DNA of 64,000 nucleotides from Fistulifera solaris (Eukaryota > Bacillariophyta > Bacillariophyceae > Naviculales > Stauroneidaceae): the NCBI GenBank assembly GCA_030295235.1, contig AP026164.1, positions 1,798,001 through 1,862,000 on the forward strand, written 5' to 3'. Within the stretch, counting starts at the first letter, position 1, and every line of letters begins with the position of its first letter. The notes below the pieces were generated by a model. It had not been told where the DNA came from and did not search any database. It saw only the letters and a list, made by a program, of their open reading frames with translations. Position numbers and translations under genes: made by a program. Shown here piece after piece: positions 21,679 through 32,344 of this stretch.

Positions 21679-22737
21679 TTAGTAGGGTGTTAAGCCTACC
21701 GTCTCTTCCATACCAGCCCGTGTTGTGACTTGCTGGGCTTCAACAAAGAAAAAGTGGGTGCGCATGTATTTCATGGCAGCGACAGGGATCAAGAAACCGA
21801 ATAAATTGACCGACCAGTAAAAGAAATTGGAAATGGCGAGCAAAAGTCCCGCCCACCCCAAACCTGGCGCAACAACAAACCTCCACAGATAAGTTAGACG
21901 AACACTATTGTATGCAACAGGAATCAGAATGCGAATAGGTAAGGGTGTCGAGATCAAATGGCGCCGGCTCAACGATTCCGATGTGGCCTGACAGCACAAG
22001 AGAAAGAGCGGTCGTCCTGCTAGAGCAGCGTTTAGACAGCCTCCTCCGTAGGTATGATGATAAATCCATAGCACGGGCGCAAACAGGCCCAAAAAAATTC
22101 CAAGTTTCAGCCATTTGTCGTAAATGGGAGACTGGGATAATTGGTATCCCAGAGGGTTGGATATTTGCAAGGGAACGTGGCCTTGTGGTGGTAGAGCGGG
22201 GAGAGTTGGAATGCCTGTCCGACTCGCAAGATTCGACCAATTCGCCAGGAGACAAAAATAACCGGATAGGAACGTGACTAACAGCATATCGATCGGCTGC
22301 ACCATAGGCAAACAAGCCAAACCCACAATAGCGGGGGTTCGGTCAATCGGTTCTGTGGCTTGCTCCTTTTCTTCTTCTCCTGCCGCTGCTCGTCGTAGGA
22401 TACGAGCGACGCGAGGGGGTAAAATGCTCCATTGCCTCTTTCTCTTTTCTTCCAACGGATTGTCGGCTGGAGCAACAACTTCGTCCTCGATGATCCTCCG
22501 TTGTTGTTGATAGCGTTTGGCAACGTCGTCCGGTAAAATTCCGTTGGGGAAGGAATCTTTCAAATCGACGATTCCTTCGTTAGTGGGAGGCCAGATCTCT
22601 GCTCCTTTGCCATAAATTGTTTCTCCAAAGAGCCGACTTTGTTGCATACGCGAGACCATTAGTTGGTGCGGTTTTAAAGAAAAAGCGCATGTTTCTGGAG
22701 ACCAAAATGACGCGACGATAAGGAGGAATCTTAGCAT
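21679..22737 (-). CDS. Plastid-targeted polytopic membrane protein, function unknown
   Basis: ATG 22737 is chosen because it begins a signal peptide (MLRFLLIVASFWSPETCAFS). Cleavage at CA|F fits the diatom bipartite plastid presequence, so import into the complex plastid is likely. A soluble, charged stretch (EEKRKRQWSILPPRVARILR) is followed by about four membrane segments: IDMLLVTFLSGYFCLLANW, LGIFLGLFAPVLWIYHH, FVVAPGLGWAGLLLAISNFF, WSVNLFGFLIPVAAMKY. No breaks or introns. No family recognised; envelope or thylakoid location is inference. Confidence 0.6.
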   Translation of the reverse strand: MLRFLLIVASFWSPETCAFSLKPHQLMVSRMQQSRLFGETIYGKGAEIWPPTNEGIVDLKDSFPNGILPDDVAKRYQQQRRIIEDEVVAPADNPLEEKRKRQWSILPPRVARILRRAAAGEEEKEQATEPIDRTPAIVGLACLPMVQPIDMLLVTFLSGYFCLLANWSNLASRTGIPTLPALPPQGHVPLQISNPLGYQLSQSPIYDKWLKLGIFLGLFAPVLWIYHHTYGGGCLNAALAGRPLFLLCCQATSESLSRRHLISTPLPIRILIPVAYNSVRLTYLWRFVVAPGLGWAGLLLAISNFFYWSVNLFGFLIPVAAMKYMRTHFFFVEAQQVTTRAGMEETVGLTPY

Positions 22738-23286
22738 GTTGGATTGGTCAAATAGATGATTCAAAATTGTTCGGTGATGCTTTTTCAGAACGAATAACTA
22801 GGCCCGCGCTGTCGACCGCAAATAACGTGCAATGTCTCCGTAAAGATTAGAAATGAATGCTCTCCTCGGTTCACGATTCTTGTTTACAAGCAACTACCTT
22901 ATTTTGGTCACCATGTCTCCATGGTCGCAATATCAATAATGAAGGGCAAAACGTCAATCGTCGCACATCATGACCGTCGTGAAGTCGTACAGGTACAGCA
23001 CTAATGCTAATGGAAATCCACCATGTACGGTACCGTAATTCGGCGGTCACGTCGCGGAGGTTTCGACGCAAATAATCGAGATCGCATATAATCAAGGATA
23101 TAGATTGTTAACCGTGAACTATTATCTTATACATGTTGATGAAAACAGTTTCATGTGTGGCTTGTTTCGTTACCGCTTCAACCAGACTGAAATCCAGTCG
23201 TGGATTCTCGTAACAATCAAGGGAGTCATCGAAGCCACTAAATTCAAGTGTACTACGTATTTGCTTCTATAAATGTAGGTTAGTTA
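22738..23286. other. Intergenic region with dispersed palindrome and small GGTACC site
   Basis: No gene. ACGGTACCGTA near 23026-23036. At 23185-23207, GACTGAAATCCAGTCGTG plus GATTC, a copy of the motif also found at 11997, 25467 and 25641. Confidence 0.5.
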
Positions 23287-24962
23287 TCACAAGGTTGTGT
23301 TCAGTGTCGAGTTGTTCATAAAGACCTCAGAGAACATTCGGTGGGAATAGTTCAGCAAATCTTCGACTGAGGTACTATTCAGGTAATTCGTTGACGACAG
23401 ATAAAGGGCCGTGGCCTGGTCTCCGAAAAATTCTCCTAAAATTGCAATCACTACACTCGCGGTGGCGGTCATTAAGAGGATACGTAATGCAACTTTTTGT
23501 TGCTTGAACGTTTTGAGGAACGAACCGTAGACCTCGACCGCACCAGCCTCATCTGGTCTTGCTTTGAGCGCACGATATGCTAGAGACAACGGCAAAATGA
23601 AAGCAACTGATGATAGAAGAAGGACGCCGCCCCAAGAAAGAAGCGTTCCAATAGCATCACCGGCATAAAACGCCCACCCAATACCCCAAGGGATCCAAAC
23701 GACGAGCCAGTTGGAAAGGAGACACTGCATAAGCCAGAATGAGTCAAATTGTATCTTGTTAGCACGGAGAAGAGCGGAATATCCAAGCCAATGATGAAGA
23801 AAGCAAATATGGAGGCTGCAACTTGTACACCACGGCCAAAGGCTCCCGAAACCATCGGGTCCAGTAGATTGATGTTCACTTTGGGTATTGCCAACGCACC
23901 CATAAGCCCGACACCAATGTACAGAGCCACGGATATCACTGTCGACAGGAAGACAGTTTGCCCGACTCCAACATGTGCCTTCTTTTCGTGGAGCCACGCC
24001 GGAATGGCTAAGACCAAAGCAAAGTTGAACAGAATTACGCCCAACATATCGTCCCATTTTTCACCCCAAAGAGAAGCATGCTCTAGAGTCAGGTGAAACT
24101 GACTTAAGTCAAGACAAAAATAAACCGAAGTGGTTATCAGTATTACAAAGCCAACAACTGGTCGAGTAATCAAACCGTGAGGTGACGATTACAAGGACGA
24201 TTACAAGGACGATTACAAGGTTTTTCGACGTTCGACATGGGCACGGATACTACTTACTCTGCAATGTACTATTCTCTTTCAAATCCATAAGGCAAAGCGG
24301 CACAAAGACAACTGCTGTCAAAAGATACCCCAGCGTCAAGATATACTGTCCATATTTGGCGGGGTCCTCAAAGGGACTGCAATCTCCGCGCTTCACCATG
24401 TATCTTGTGCAATGAGTCCGGTGCGACCACGAGATAAATTCACCCTTATCGGACGAATATCCATAAGTCGTGGCGTGAAGACCCAGCGCACTATCGACCG
24501 TCTGTGCAGTATCCACAATAGCGGCCAAATTGACACAAACCGCCGTCAAATAAAACATGATTTGGGTAGCTCGGTACGCTCGTTCGCTCCAGAAAATACG
24601 ATAAACGTCACTAAATTCAATGCATTTGTCGTAATGCTTGTTTCCGGGAACCTTAGAGACCACGCTGGCCATGTGTAAGCTGCAATAGGCAGACAATGTG
24701 GCGACAGCCACCAAGCAGATTGTAGTGGGAATGATACCAGATTGCTGGTACTGAAATGGGAGTTGCAGAATCGCGGGGCCGGCTAAGGAATTGACGGCAA
24801 TGGCGACACTTCCCATCAATCCGATAGTCTTGGAAGCTGTTAAGTAAGTAACTAGTGAGTAAGAGTGGTAAAGAAAGGTCCAATATTGCTACAAAACTCA
24901 CAAGACGAAGATTCGTCCCCTTGTTTCTGGGGTAAGAGTTGTGTCAACTCGGATGCTGTCAT
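23287..24962 (-). CDS. Amino acid/auxin permease family transporter (AAAP)
   Basis: Polytopic amino-acid symporter. Start ATG 24962 (MTASELTQLLPQKQG). First membrane helix GSVAIAVNSLAGPAILQLPF, the characteristic AAAP opening, then IMFYLTAVCVNLAAIVDTAQ, YILTLGYLLTAVVFVPLCLM, VVGFVILITTSVYFCLD, MLGVILFNFALVLAIPAWLHEK, GLDIPLFSVLTRYNLTHSGL, WLVVWIPWGIGWAFYAGDA and further helices. Introns 24901-24837 (65 nt) and 24257-24158 (100 nt; the latter holds a 12-bp tandem repeat). One break in an A run (23715-23717) between TM segments; one more base gives SFSNWLVVW. Ends at 23287 with several N-glycosylation-type NxT/S sites. Substrate not predictable. Confidence 0.75.
24184..24219. repeat. Three tandem 12-bp units inside the permease intron
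   Basis: GACGATTACAAG repeated three times. It accounts for the larger size (100 nt) of this intron compared with its 60-85 nt neighbours. Confidence 0.8.
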
Positions 24963-26088
24963 TTTGTGGGTCGTATAGTTGCGTTTTTCTAGAATTCTGC
25001 GCTAAGTGAGATTCAGAGTCGTTGGTGGCCGTTGTGCTCCTTGATAATTAGTTTATGCTTGATAAGTGGGTGATCAAAGCACTTGTGTGCGGTTGTGAGT
25101 TCCTTTTCCAATCTTGAATGAGACATTCGGATAAGCGCATGACTGCGTGATGCGTGACACAAGATCCGAAATGAGAGTACCAGGTACCGGTACCGGTACC
25201 ACCGGTACTGTACCTGGTACCGGTACCGTACCGGTACCGGTACCGTACCGTGCTTGTACCAGGTAAACAAAAAACTTTTGTCGTCTCAGATCTAAAACCT
25301 TATCGCACCACACGATGATCATAAAAGTTCGAGTTGTGCATTGCTAGTCATGCTGAAACTGAAGAACTATTACATCTTGATGAAGGAAATAATAAGTGAA
25401 TGGCTAAGTTGAAAATGGATTTTAGGTAAATTAAGTCTAGCAATTAAGCACGGAGAAACGACTCATGACTAAAATGCAGTCTTTGTACTGTTGAGCAAAC
25501 ACTGTGGATCCGATCGGCAAGAATTATCGACGTAAAAAAGTCGGTAGGTTCAATTCACTGATTAATAAAAGTATTTCCATTGGAATAATTCTAATTTGAG
25601 CTTAAAAGATGCTTGCGGGAAAGGAAATTTCGGGATTCATGACTGAAATGCAGTCGTTGAAATAGGTCGCCTACACTTTTCCTCTATTGTAAATACGGAA
25701 TCAAACATTTTCGAAGGATTTCCGACCTATTGCCTAGGTCTACTAATTTTGGAGTCTATTTATAAAAAGAATAATGTTGAAGTTATTTGCACATGGCAAC
25801 CTTTCTAGTAGGATTTGGTTTGCATACTTTGTCGCTCTATGCAAGTACACGGGTTGCATTGAAAGAAGTTTATTTCCGGAGATATTTCTATAAAGTTATT
25901 AATGCGTCTCCTTAATATAGAGTCGGTACTACTATCCTTTACTTTCTTACCGATTCGAACTTTCACCGAAATTCCCCCTCTGAAAACTATCAGGAAAGCA
26001 GCCACAAATTGTCATTGCCTTACAGTACATAATGTTACATGTACGTAGTAATCTCTTTGACTCGGGGATCACATGATGCCGGTAGTAC
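24963..26088. other. 1.1 kb intergenic: large GTACC array and two palindromic motif copies
   Basis: 25177-25265 is an almost pure array of CCGGTACC/GGTACCGG words, about 215 bp upstream of the permease start. 25467-25481 (GACTAAAATGCAGTC) and 25641-25657 (GACTGAAATGCAGTCG) are copies of the dispersed palindrome. The rest is AT-rich with no gene. Confidence 0.55.
25177..25265. repeat. Dense GTACC/GGTACC array
   Basis: Nearly continuous overlapping CCGGTACCGG, GGTACC and CCTGGTACC words over about 89 bp. This is the longest example of the motif in the window, upstream of the AAAP gene. Confidence 0.85.
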
Positions 26089-26544
26089 TTATTCGCGGTC
26101 CATTACCGCCTTCTGTGACATGCAAAAACCGCATTTCGGGTAAAGCGTCAATCCAGCTACAGCAACCGCTACCGGAACTTCGTCATTGCACGGAATAGCA
26201 CAGGATAAAACGCCGCAGCAGACGTGGCACTGTCCGTTCAGGATGCTGCAACCATTACATTGCGGTTTAAGTCCAACGCAACAGAACGGAAAGAGTGAAG
26301 GAGCACCAGGCTTGCAGCAAATCTCTGCATTCAAACAGCAGATACCCGCCTGCAACATTAAATGGTTCATTTTATTATCGAATGAGGTGCGATAACGGTT
26401 CATTCTTCATCACCAGTTAGATCTTACCTTCCCCGAGCAACCCAAGCAACCACAACTTGGATACACCGAAAGGTTCACACAGCAAAGCGCACAGCAAAGG
26501 ACAAGTTTGTCTTCGTTGACAGCATCACCACCACAGCAGCACAT
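26089..26544 (-). CDS. Small cysteine-rich protein, 125 aa
   Basis: ATG 26544. Exon 1 26544-26428, intron 26427-26350 (78 nt, GTAAG...GCAG), exon 2 26349-26089. Roughly one residue in five is Cys, with many CC pairs: MCCCGGD, LVLCCALCCVNL, CGCLGCSGK, ICCLNAEICC, FCCVGLKPQCNGC, CHVCCGVLSCAIPC, YPKCGFC. No signal peptide before the first Cys pairs. No family recognised; zinc, metal or disulfide roles are all possible. Transcribed away from the FCP gene fragment about 65 bp upstream of its open frame. Confidence 0.6.
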
Positions 26545-26608
26545 CGCTAAAAACGTTTTTAAGGGAAACGAATGAATAGAATGGAAGTATCCGAGTGCTT
26601 ATGATTAA

Positions 26609-27270
26609 TCGGCAAACTGCGTATTCTTAAGAAGAACAAATGCAGAACAACAAGGTTTTGACACTGGATCCAAGAACTTTGATCCTCTGGGCTTTGCGAC
26701 GGTAAGAAGAGTAGTTGTCGTTCTTCTGATTGCATTGTTATTCAATTTTCTCACATCTGTCGTAGAAAACCCCCGAGTGGCTTCCCTGGTACCGCGAGGC
26801 CGAATTGAAGCACGGCCGTGCCGCTATGTTGGCGGTGGCCGGTTTCGTCGTTCCCGAATTTGTACGCATTCCGGGCGAACAATTCTCCTTCGAATCCATC
26901 CCCAAGGTCATTCAGGCACACGATGCTCTCCCGGAATCGATGATTCAAATTTTCGGCTGGATTTCTTTCCTAGAGGCTTCTTCGTTCGCCGCCTTGGCCA
27001 ACATGAATGAGTTTGATCGCGTACCCGGAGACTTTGGATTCGATCCCCTGAACTTGTACCCCAAAGAAGCGGCCAAGCGAAAGGAAATGCAACTGAAGGA
27101 ATTGAAGGTATGTGGGGTTTTGTAGGATAGCGTTGTTAGTTTGCAGTCGGCTTGGTACTCACTTTAGTATTTTTTTGCGCTTCCAGAACGGTCGCCTTGC
27201 GATGGTTGCTATCGGTGGAATGGTAGCTCAATCTGCTATCACTGGAAATGGCTTCCCCTACCTTGCTTAA
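26609..27270 (+). CDS. Fucoxanthin chlorophyll a/c-binding protein (LHC family), lacking its N-terminal targeting exon
   Basis: LHC core: EWLPWYREAELKHGRAAMLA (helix 1 with the conserved E and R chlorophyll/salt-bridge residues), SMIQIFGWISFLEAS (helix 2), PGDFGFDPLNLYPK, then LKELKNGRLAMVAIGGMVAQ (helix 3). Introns 26702-26765 and 27108-27186. The upstream exon is open back to 26609 (stop TAA 26606-26608) and reads NAEQQGFDTGSKNFDPLGFA, the start of a mature FCP. There is no ATG in frame and no signal/transit peptide upstream before the neighbouring gene. A distant first exon is possible; otherwise this is a truncated, probably non-functional copy. The subfamily is not certain. Confidence 0.75.
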
Positions 27271-28001
27271 ATTCGACGAGCTAAGACTTTTTTTAACCTC
27301 GCGCGCGAGTGCAACTAAGGCTGTAGCGGACAGCTTTTAACCTCTCTTTAGACACTACCTTTTATCGTGGCTAGTATCCTCCGTTCTCCTAGTTTTGTAA
27401 TGAGTCGAGCACAACTTTCATTCAAAAGATCTATAGCAAAAGCCTTTGTCCTTGTTGCCGAAGAATTGAAGCGTCTCGGGCTTTCAGTCAAAAGAAACTC
27501 ATTTCAGGAGTATGCTCGGTGCTTATACTATGTCATGGAGCGCCTATTCAGCTTAAAATGACGTATGAAGAAAAAATTGATGCAATCTTTAGTGTAAGGG
27601 CAAATGAGTCCGTCAATATAGTCCTTGCTGTTGTTGTGAACTGCTTCATCAACATCCTATAGTCACCTTGGCCATGTACACTCCAGGTCGGTTCAATTGC
27701 TTTAGGAGAAACCTTTCCAGCAATCCCTTTGCATTGTTACGATACGTCCCATGCAAATGGGTCGTCTATCCGTCAGAGTCTCCGAAGGACCGGCATTGCA
27801 GAACTACAACAACAAGCAGCCTTTTGATTGACCAATGTAAATGAAGCTCTGAAATAAGGTTGAAGAAACTACGTATAAATATGCAACTACAATAAGACAG
27901 CGTAGTCTTCTTCGGATTCCTCTTAGGCTGCACTGGCCTCGAACAATTGCACAAGCATCACCTTCGCGTGGATTGGAACCTCTTCACACAATTGATCAAT
28001 T
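27271..28001. other. Gene-free stretch
   Basis: Only short frames without protein-like composition on either strand. It lies between the 3' end of the FCP gene and the 3' end of the LRR relic. Confidence 0.4.
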
Positions 28002-29450
28002 TTAGATATGGGCGTTATTGTCATTCACATCCTGAAGGAACTCGTTCACCACACGTCTGTATGATGCGATAGAAAAAGTCCCATAGCGCCGCTGCCACCA
28101 GTGACAATCTTGACGACATTGCCTCTGTTGCAAGCTTTTTTGATTGGTCGTCAATCTTGTTGACAAAGAGGAGCTTGTTAATATTACCACAACGATTCTC
28201 AATTCGAAGTCTGCGGTCGCGAGCAAAAAGCTTTAAAGCCATGCAAATTCAGGCGATAAGAAAATTAGGCCAAATCGTCGTCGTCATCCAGATTATCACC
28301 AAACACAACAAAAGTGTATAAGCCTTCGTAATCTTCCATAGCCCTGAAAATAGTCGGTAAATGAGGTGCCCATTCCAAATACTGACAAGGCGTAGAGCTC
28401 AAATCGAAATGCGATAGCATCGGATTGCCATGGATTGCAAGAAGGACAGCTTCCGCAACACGTGCCAGCTCGTCGAACTCAAAAGGCTCACAATCTCGAA
28501 AAGGTTGCATTCCAAACCGTTCCTACAAATGACGTACTGAGAGGCAAAGTAGCTCAAAATGGCCCAGCTTAGCCACTTGATTCAGAAATGAGACCAAAAA
28601 GCCTCTCTTAATCGATCCAAGGTTCCAGAAAGAACCTCACCGATAGGTCGCCCATCGCAATAGCAAGAGTATCAATTGGCTGAAAAAGAAACCAGTACGC
28701 GTTCTGCAAAACGAACAATTGCTCATAGATCATAGATATCGAGCTGTACTAGGCGTCGTAGATTTCCAGGATTAAAAAAGGTCCCACAAACCAAAGAATG
28801 GAGGTGAACCAAAGGAAGTTTCTCGCTGTCCGAGTGCTTTGATGAAAGCCACACCATCGTCCTCGAATGCAGAACCATCTCGCGCTATTTCCAATCGCAA
28901 CCAGTAAGGTCTTGTGGCTAGAAAAACGGACTGCTCAGCATTCAAGACACCTGTTAGTATCGCATAGTGCCGTTCTTTTTCGAATTTAAGATGGATGCAA
29001 GCAGCGGTAGACGGAAGGCTCCAAAGTCGAAATAGCGTCCTTTGTCCACTCGTAGTGTATATTTCACTTCGACTGAATGCTCAAGGGACCAAAAAAATTT
29101 AGCAGTTTGAGCAATGACAGTACTTGTCTGGCCGTAAATATCACAGAATAGAGTACACAAGTCCCGTCCGACATTGTGCAGTAAAAAGGAAGCTTTGCGC
29201 TGGTAAATAGGTTCGAAATCCTCGTCACTAATGAGAACGACGATGCGGTTCTCCCGCCAGATGGCAATGTTGCCGAGATTCGTCCAATCGAACTCATTGT
29301 GATCAGAGGATTCGCGTAGAAGCTTGTAAACAGGCAGCGAATTCTCCCGAAAGAATTAAGCCTTTTGCTAACGCGACAGACGGAGAGAATGAACTGTGAA
29401 TGTTCTTCGGTAGGTTCAATTTCAGAAGAGTGAACCTCGCGGGCTCGCAA
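28002..29450 (-). pseudogene. Decayed member of a diatom leucine-rich-repeat-like multigene family
   Basis: A colinear but broken minus-strand protein: SLPVYKLLRESSDHNEFDW, GNIAIWRENRIVVLISDEDF, RPYWLRLEIARDG, DDGVAFIKALGQRETSFGS, NPGNLRRLVQLDIYDL, MGDLSVRFFLEPWID, ARVAEAVLLAIHGNPMLSHF, LLFVNKIDDQSKKLATEAMS, FLSHHTDV. The order resembles a large, poorly characterised LRR-like family I recall from Phaeodactylum. Some breaks lie in base runs (near 29349, 28980, 28785). Others do not: an in-frame TAG near 28524 and a 2-bp insertion near 28049. Hence I call it a pseudogene. The start was not located. Confidence 0.5.
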
Positions 29451-29886
29451 GTATTGTTCCTCGTTCCTCGGTCACTAACAAGTAGAGAAAATGGCTGTTA
29501 TGTGTGCATGATAAGAACGACCACGCTCAGTACGTAATGTAAAACACAAAATCTGTCGGTACGGTACCCATGATCCCGGTGAGACACACGACTTACTGCG
29601 ACACCATGCTTCTGTACCGCTGCGCTTCATTGACTCTCATAAAATGTAGAATCAGTACCGCGTCTGTGTTCCGAGTTGCTTTGCCGTCAAAAGTTTGGTA
29701 CTGGTAAAGCGCGCAAAAGAACGACAACACGACAACACGACAACGAGGAACTCCGCAGTCGTCACATTCCGGTGGTTGTTCAACGCACTGATTGTTGTTT
29801 GGAAGAGGAAAACGGATTTTTTTGGTTACAGTGCTCAAAGGAATTACTATTGGAAGGGGAAAAGTCAACGAAAATCAGATCGCAAG
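29451..29886. other. Intergenic, promoter side of the Snf7 gene
   Basis: Contains GGTACGGTACC near 29557-29567, about 320 bp before the Snf7 start, and a short CGACAACA tandem repeat at 29720-29744. No gene seen. Confidence 0.4.
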
Positions 29887-30763
29887 ATGAATTGGTTTGG
29901 AAAGAAGAAAACAACCGCACCTACAACGGTTTCAGCCACTTCGACGGCACGACCCGCGGATCCGCAAACAACAATCGTTACGTTACGCGAGACTATTGCG
30001 AATCAAGAAAAGCGGTACGTGATACTCAAGAAATGATTTAGATTTTTTTCTTTGATGTAATGAGAGAATACGGCGTTTACTTGAACTACAACACAGCTCA
30101 AACTTTCTTCTTGGTTTGTAATCTAATATTTTTGTAGGGAAGAACACATTGCTCGCAAAATGGAGCAGATGGTGCAAGAAGCAAAAGTCAAAATGGCAAA
30201 AGGAGACAAAAGGGTAAGTCGGGCGTCAAAGACTTTCTCGAGGATGCATGAAAATTTTGTTCATAGTCTGATGCCCCTTGCGTTTTCAAGGTGCTTTATT
30301 TGCAATGAAACGAAAGAAATTGTTTGAAGCCGAGATTGACAAGATCCAAAACGTAAAAATGACACTGGAAACGCAGGTGATTAGTTTGGAATCTGCTGCG
30401 CAAAACGCGCAGACGTTTAAAGCCATGGAGACCGGTTCGAAGACGATGAAGAAAATACGTACGGAGGTGGGAATTGAAATGGTGGACGACATTATGGACG
30501 AAATCAAGGAAGAAATGGAAATGGCTAATGAAATCAATGAGGCGATTTCTCAACCAGTAGATCCACTCATGGCTGACGACGACGAATTGTTGGAGGAGCT
30601 CAATGCCTTGGAATCAGCAGACTTGGAGGCTGAACTACTGGCTCCGCCCACCAAAGTCAGCGACTTTTCACTACCCACGGTTCCAGACTCCAAGCTCCCT
30701 GCCTTGGAACAAAAAGAAGCAGACGATCTCAAAGCGTTGGAAGCGGAACTCGCGGGCCTATAA
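29887..30763 (+). CDS. ESCRT-III subunit Snf7/CHMP4 (Vps32)
   Basis: Charged helical protein that polymerises on membranes to drive inward budding and scission. ATG 29887 (MNWFGKKKT). Helix 1 LRETIANQEKR; exon 2 EEHIARKMEQMVQEAKVKMA; exon 3 GALFAMKRKKLFEAEIDKIQ and METGSKTMKKI; then acidic helices EMVDDIMDEIKEEMEMANEI and DDDELLEELNALESADLEAE (MIM-like C-terminus). Introns 30015-30137 (123 nt) and about 30214-30290. The second junction is one G short (GGG at 30212-30214) for the frame to continue into GALFAMK, probably a run error. About 220 aa, normal for the family. Confidence 0.85.
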
Positions 30764-30929
30764 GAATCATCAACAACTTAGTCAAATAAAAACTTATAAA
30801 ACTTTTGTGAACTTAGTTCGTCATACTTATTTGTATCACTTCCTGTGTGAGAAAACCGACGCAGACTTTTATTAGATGCTTTCTCCGGTCCAGAAAGTGT
30901 AGCTTATAGTCGTCGGTGTCGCTCATCGA

Positions 30930-32206
30930 TCATATTCTCAATCTGGTCACAACGATTGACATGTCATCGCGATAAGCACCCATCATCTTGACACTCCAGC
31001 TCCGCTGAGCGTCATCGAGCAATTGTTTCACAAGTTTGGACAGTCCCACTCCTTTCTTTAATGCGTTTCCGAGCTTTGTCAAAAGTACATCTTGGTCTAT
31101 TTCGTCAATGAGCCCATCGGACGCAACCACAAGATAGTAAAAGAGTTACCACCACCCAACGCAGGAGATAGATCTTTCGCAACAATACTCGGTTCAGCTA
31201 TCAAGTATCCAGGAGCTTTCCCATCAAAGTCACCAATACATCGTGACATGGCCAGAGCCATCTCGCCTAACCTGGTTTTATATAGAACCCGACTGGTTAG
31301 TTCACTATCTTCCGGTACTAACACTATTCCGCCCACTGCTTCAATACGTGCCCGCTCCAAAGGATCCGCAGGCTTATGTTTGAGGGCCTCCAAGACTACC
31401 TCTGACGTTCCGTCTTGATATTTTACGAGCATCCCAGTCGAATCGCCAGTCGAGGCCAAATACACTTTTGTTCCTATTCTCCAAGCAATGACAGCGGAAG
31501 TCCCTCCATCCGTCACAGTTTGAATTTCTGGAGAAGCATCGGTTTCGAGAAAGGATTCGCGTATCCTTTGTTCTACTTTATTTGTTGTGGACTTCAACAA
31601 TCGAAAGGGCAAGTCGCGCAAGGCACGGTCCGCTACCACGTGACCATTCTCCCCGTGACCATCAAAGAGTGCCGCCAGAGTCATTTGATCCGATTCCAAC
31701 AACAAGCACCGATCTTGATTGGGGAGACCCATTTTGAATCCTTTCTGCGTGACAATATGAGATAGTTCCGACGCACGAATATACCGGTCGGTGTCTTTTT
31801 CTTGAGGGAATGAGAGCCGGCATGGACTTGCTGAAGTACAAAAAGTTCCTTTGGAGTACTGATACTCAGGATGAAATAAAGGATCTGAATTTTTGTCGTT
31901 ATAACTCAAAAGAGGTTGACTCCACGTCGAATAACGATTCGTCTTGGTCGACAGAACCGACCACCACCAAAGATATGACAGTACGAGCCACAAAATTATA
32001 ACAGCGATCCGAAAAACTGGAGCCATCCATTTCTTATGCCTGGCTTTTAATGATATTGATGTCATGGGATCATTCCTAGTTCGATTATCATTTTTTATCA
32101 TTATTTGATGGATTCGAATGTCGTTAGAGCAATTTTGCTTGTGGCCTCTAAAAAAAGAAGTTCTTCGCTTGTAAAACAATGCCGTACCGGTACTAAGCTG
32201 AACCAT
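30930..32206 (-). CDS. PP2C-type protein phosphatase with N-terminal membrane anchor
   Basis: Mn/Mg-dependent Ser/Thr phosphatase. Membrane segment VFRIAVIILWLVLSYLWWW at about residue 65, then the PP2C core: GLPNQDRCLLL, ALFDGHGENGHVVAD (metal-binding DGHG), TDGGTSAVIAWRIGTKVYLA, GDSTGML, LAMSRCIGDFDGKAPG, ASDGLIDEI, and YRDDMSIVVTRL at the end. A four-A run (complement, 31139-31142) one base short separates GGGNSF from VVASDGL. ATG 32206 is the longest start, but its first codons overlap a GTACCGG word of the kind otherwise found only in promoters. The ATG about 35 codons in (MIKNDN) may be the true start. Confidence 0.78.
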
Positions 32207-32344
32207 TGACGTGCTTATCTAGATTGAATTGATGGTAATAAGGTAAATATATACACCGCGCTGTAGCATAAGCAAAAGGAGGCGAAAGGAACGGTAGCTA
32301 AGAAAGTCTGCAGGGTTGTGCGGCAAGCAGGAATCTCCTCAATC

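Noticed and set aside
29593-29868. Minus-strand 91-aa frame upstream of the Snf7 gene
   Set aside because: Composition is not protein-like and it overlaps a short tandem repeat and the promoter of a well-supported gene.
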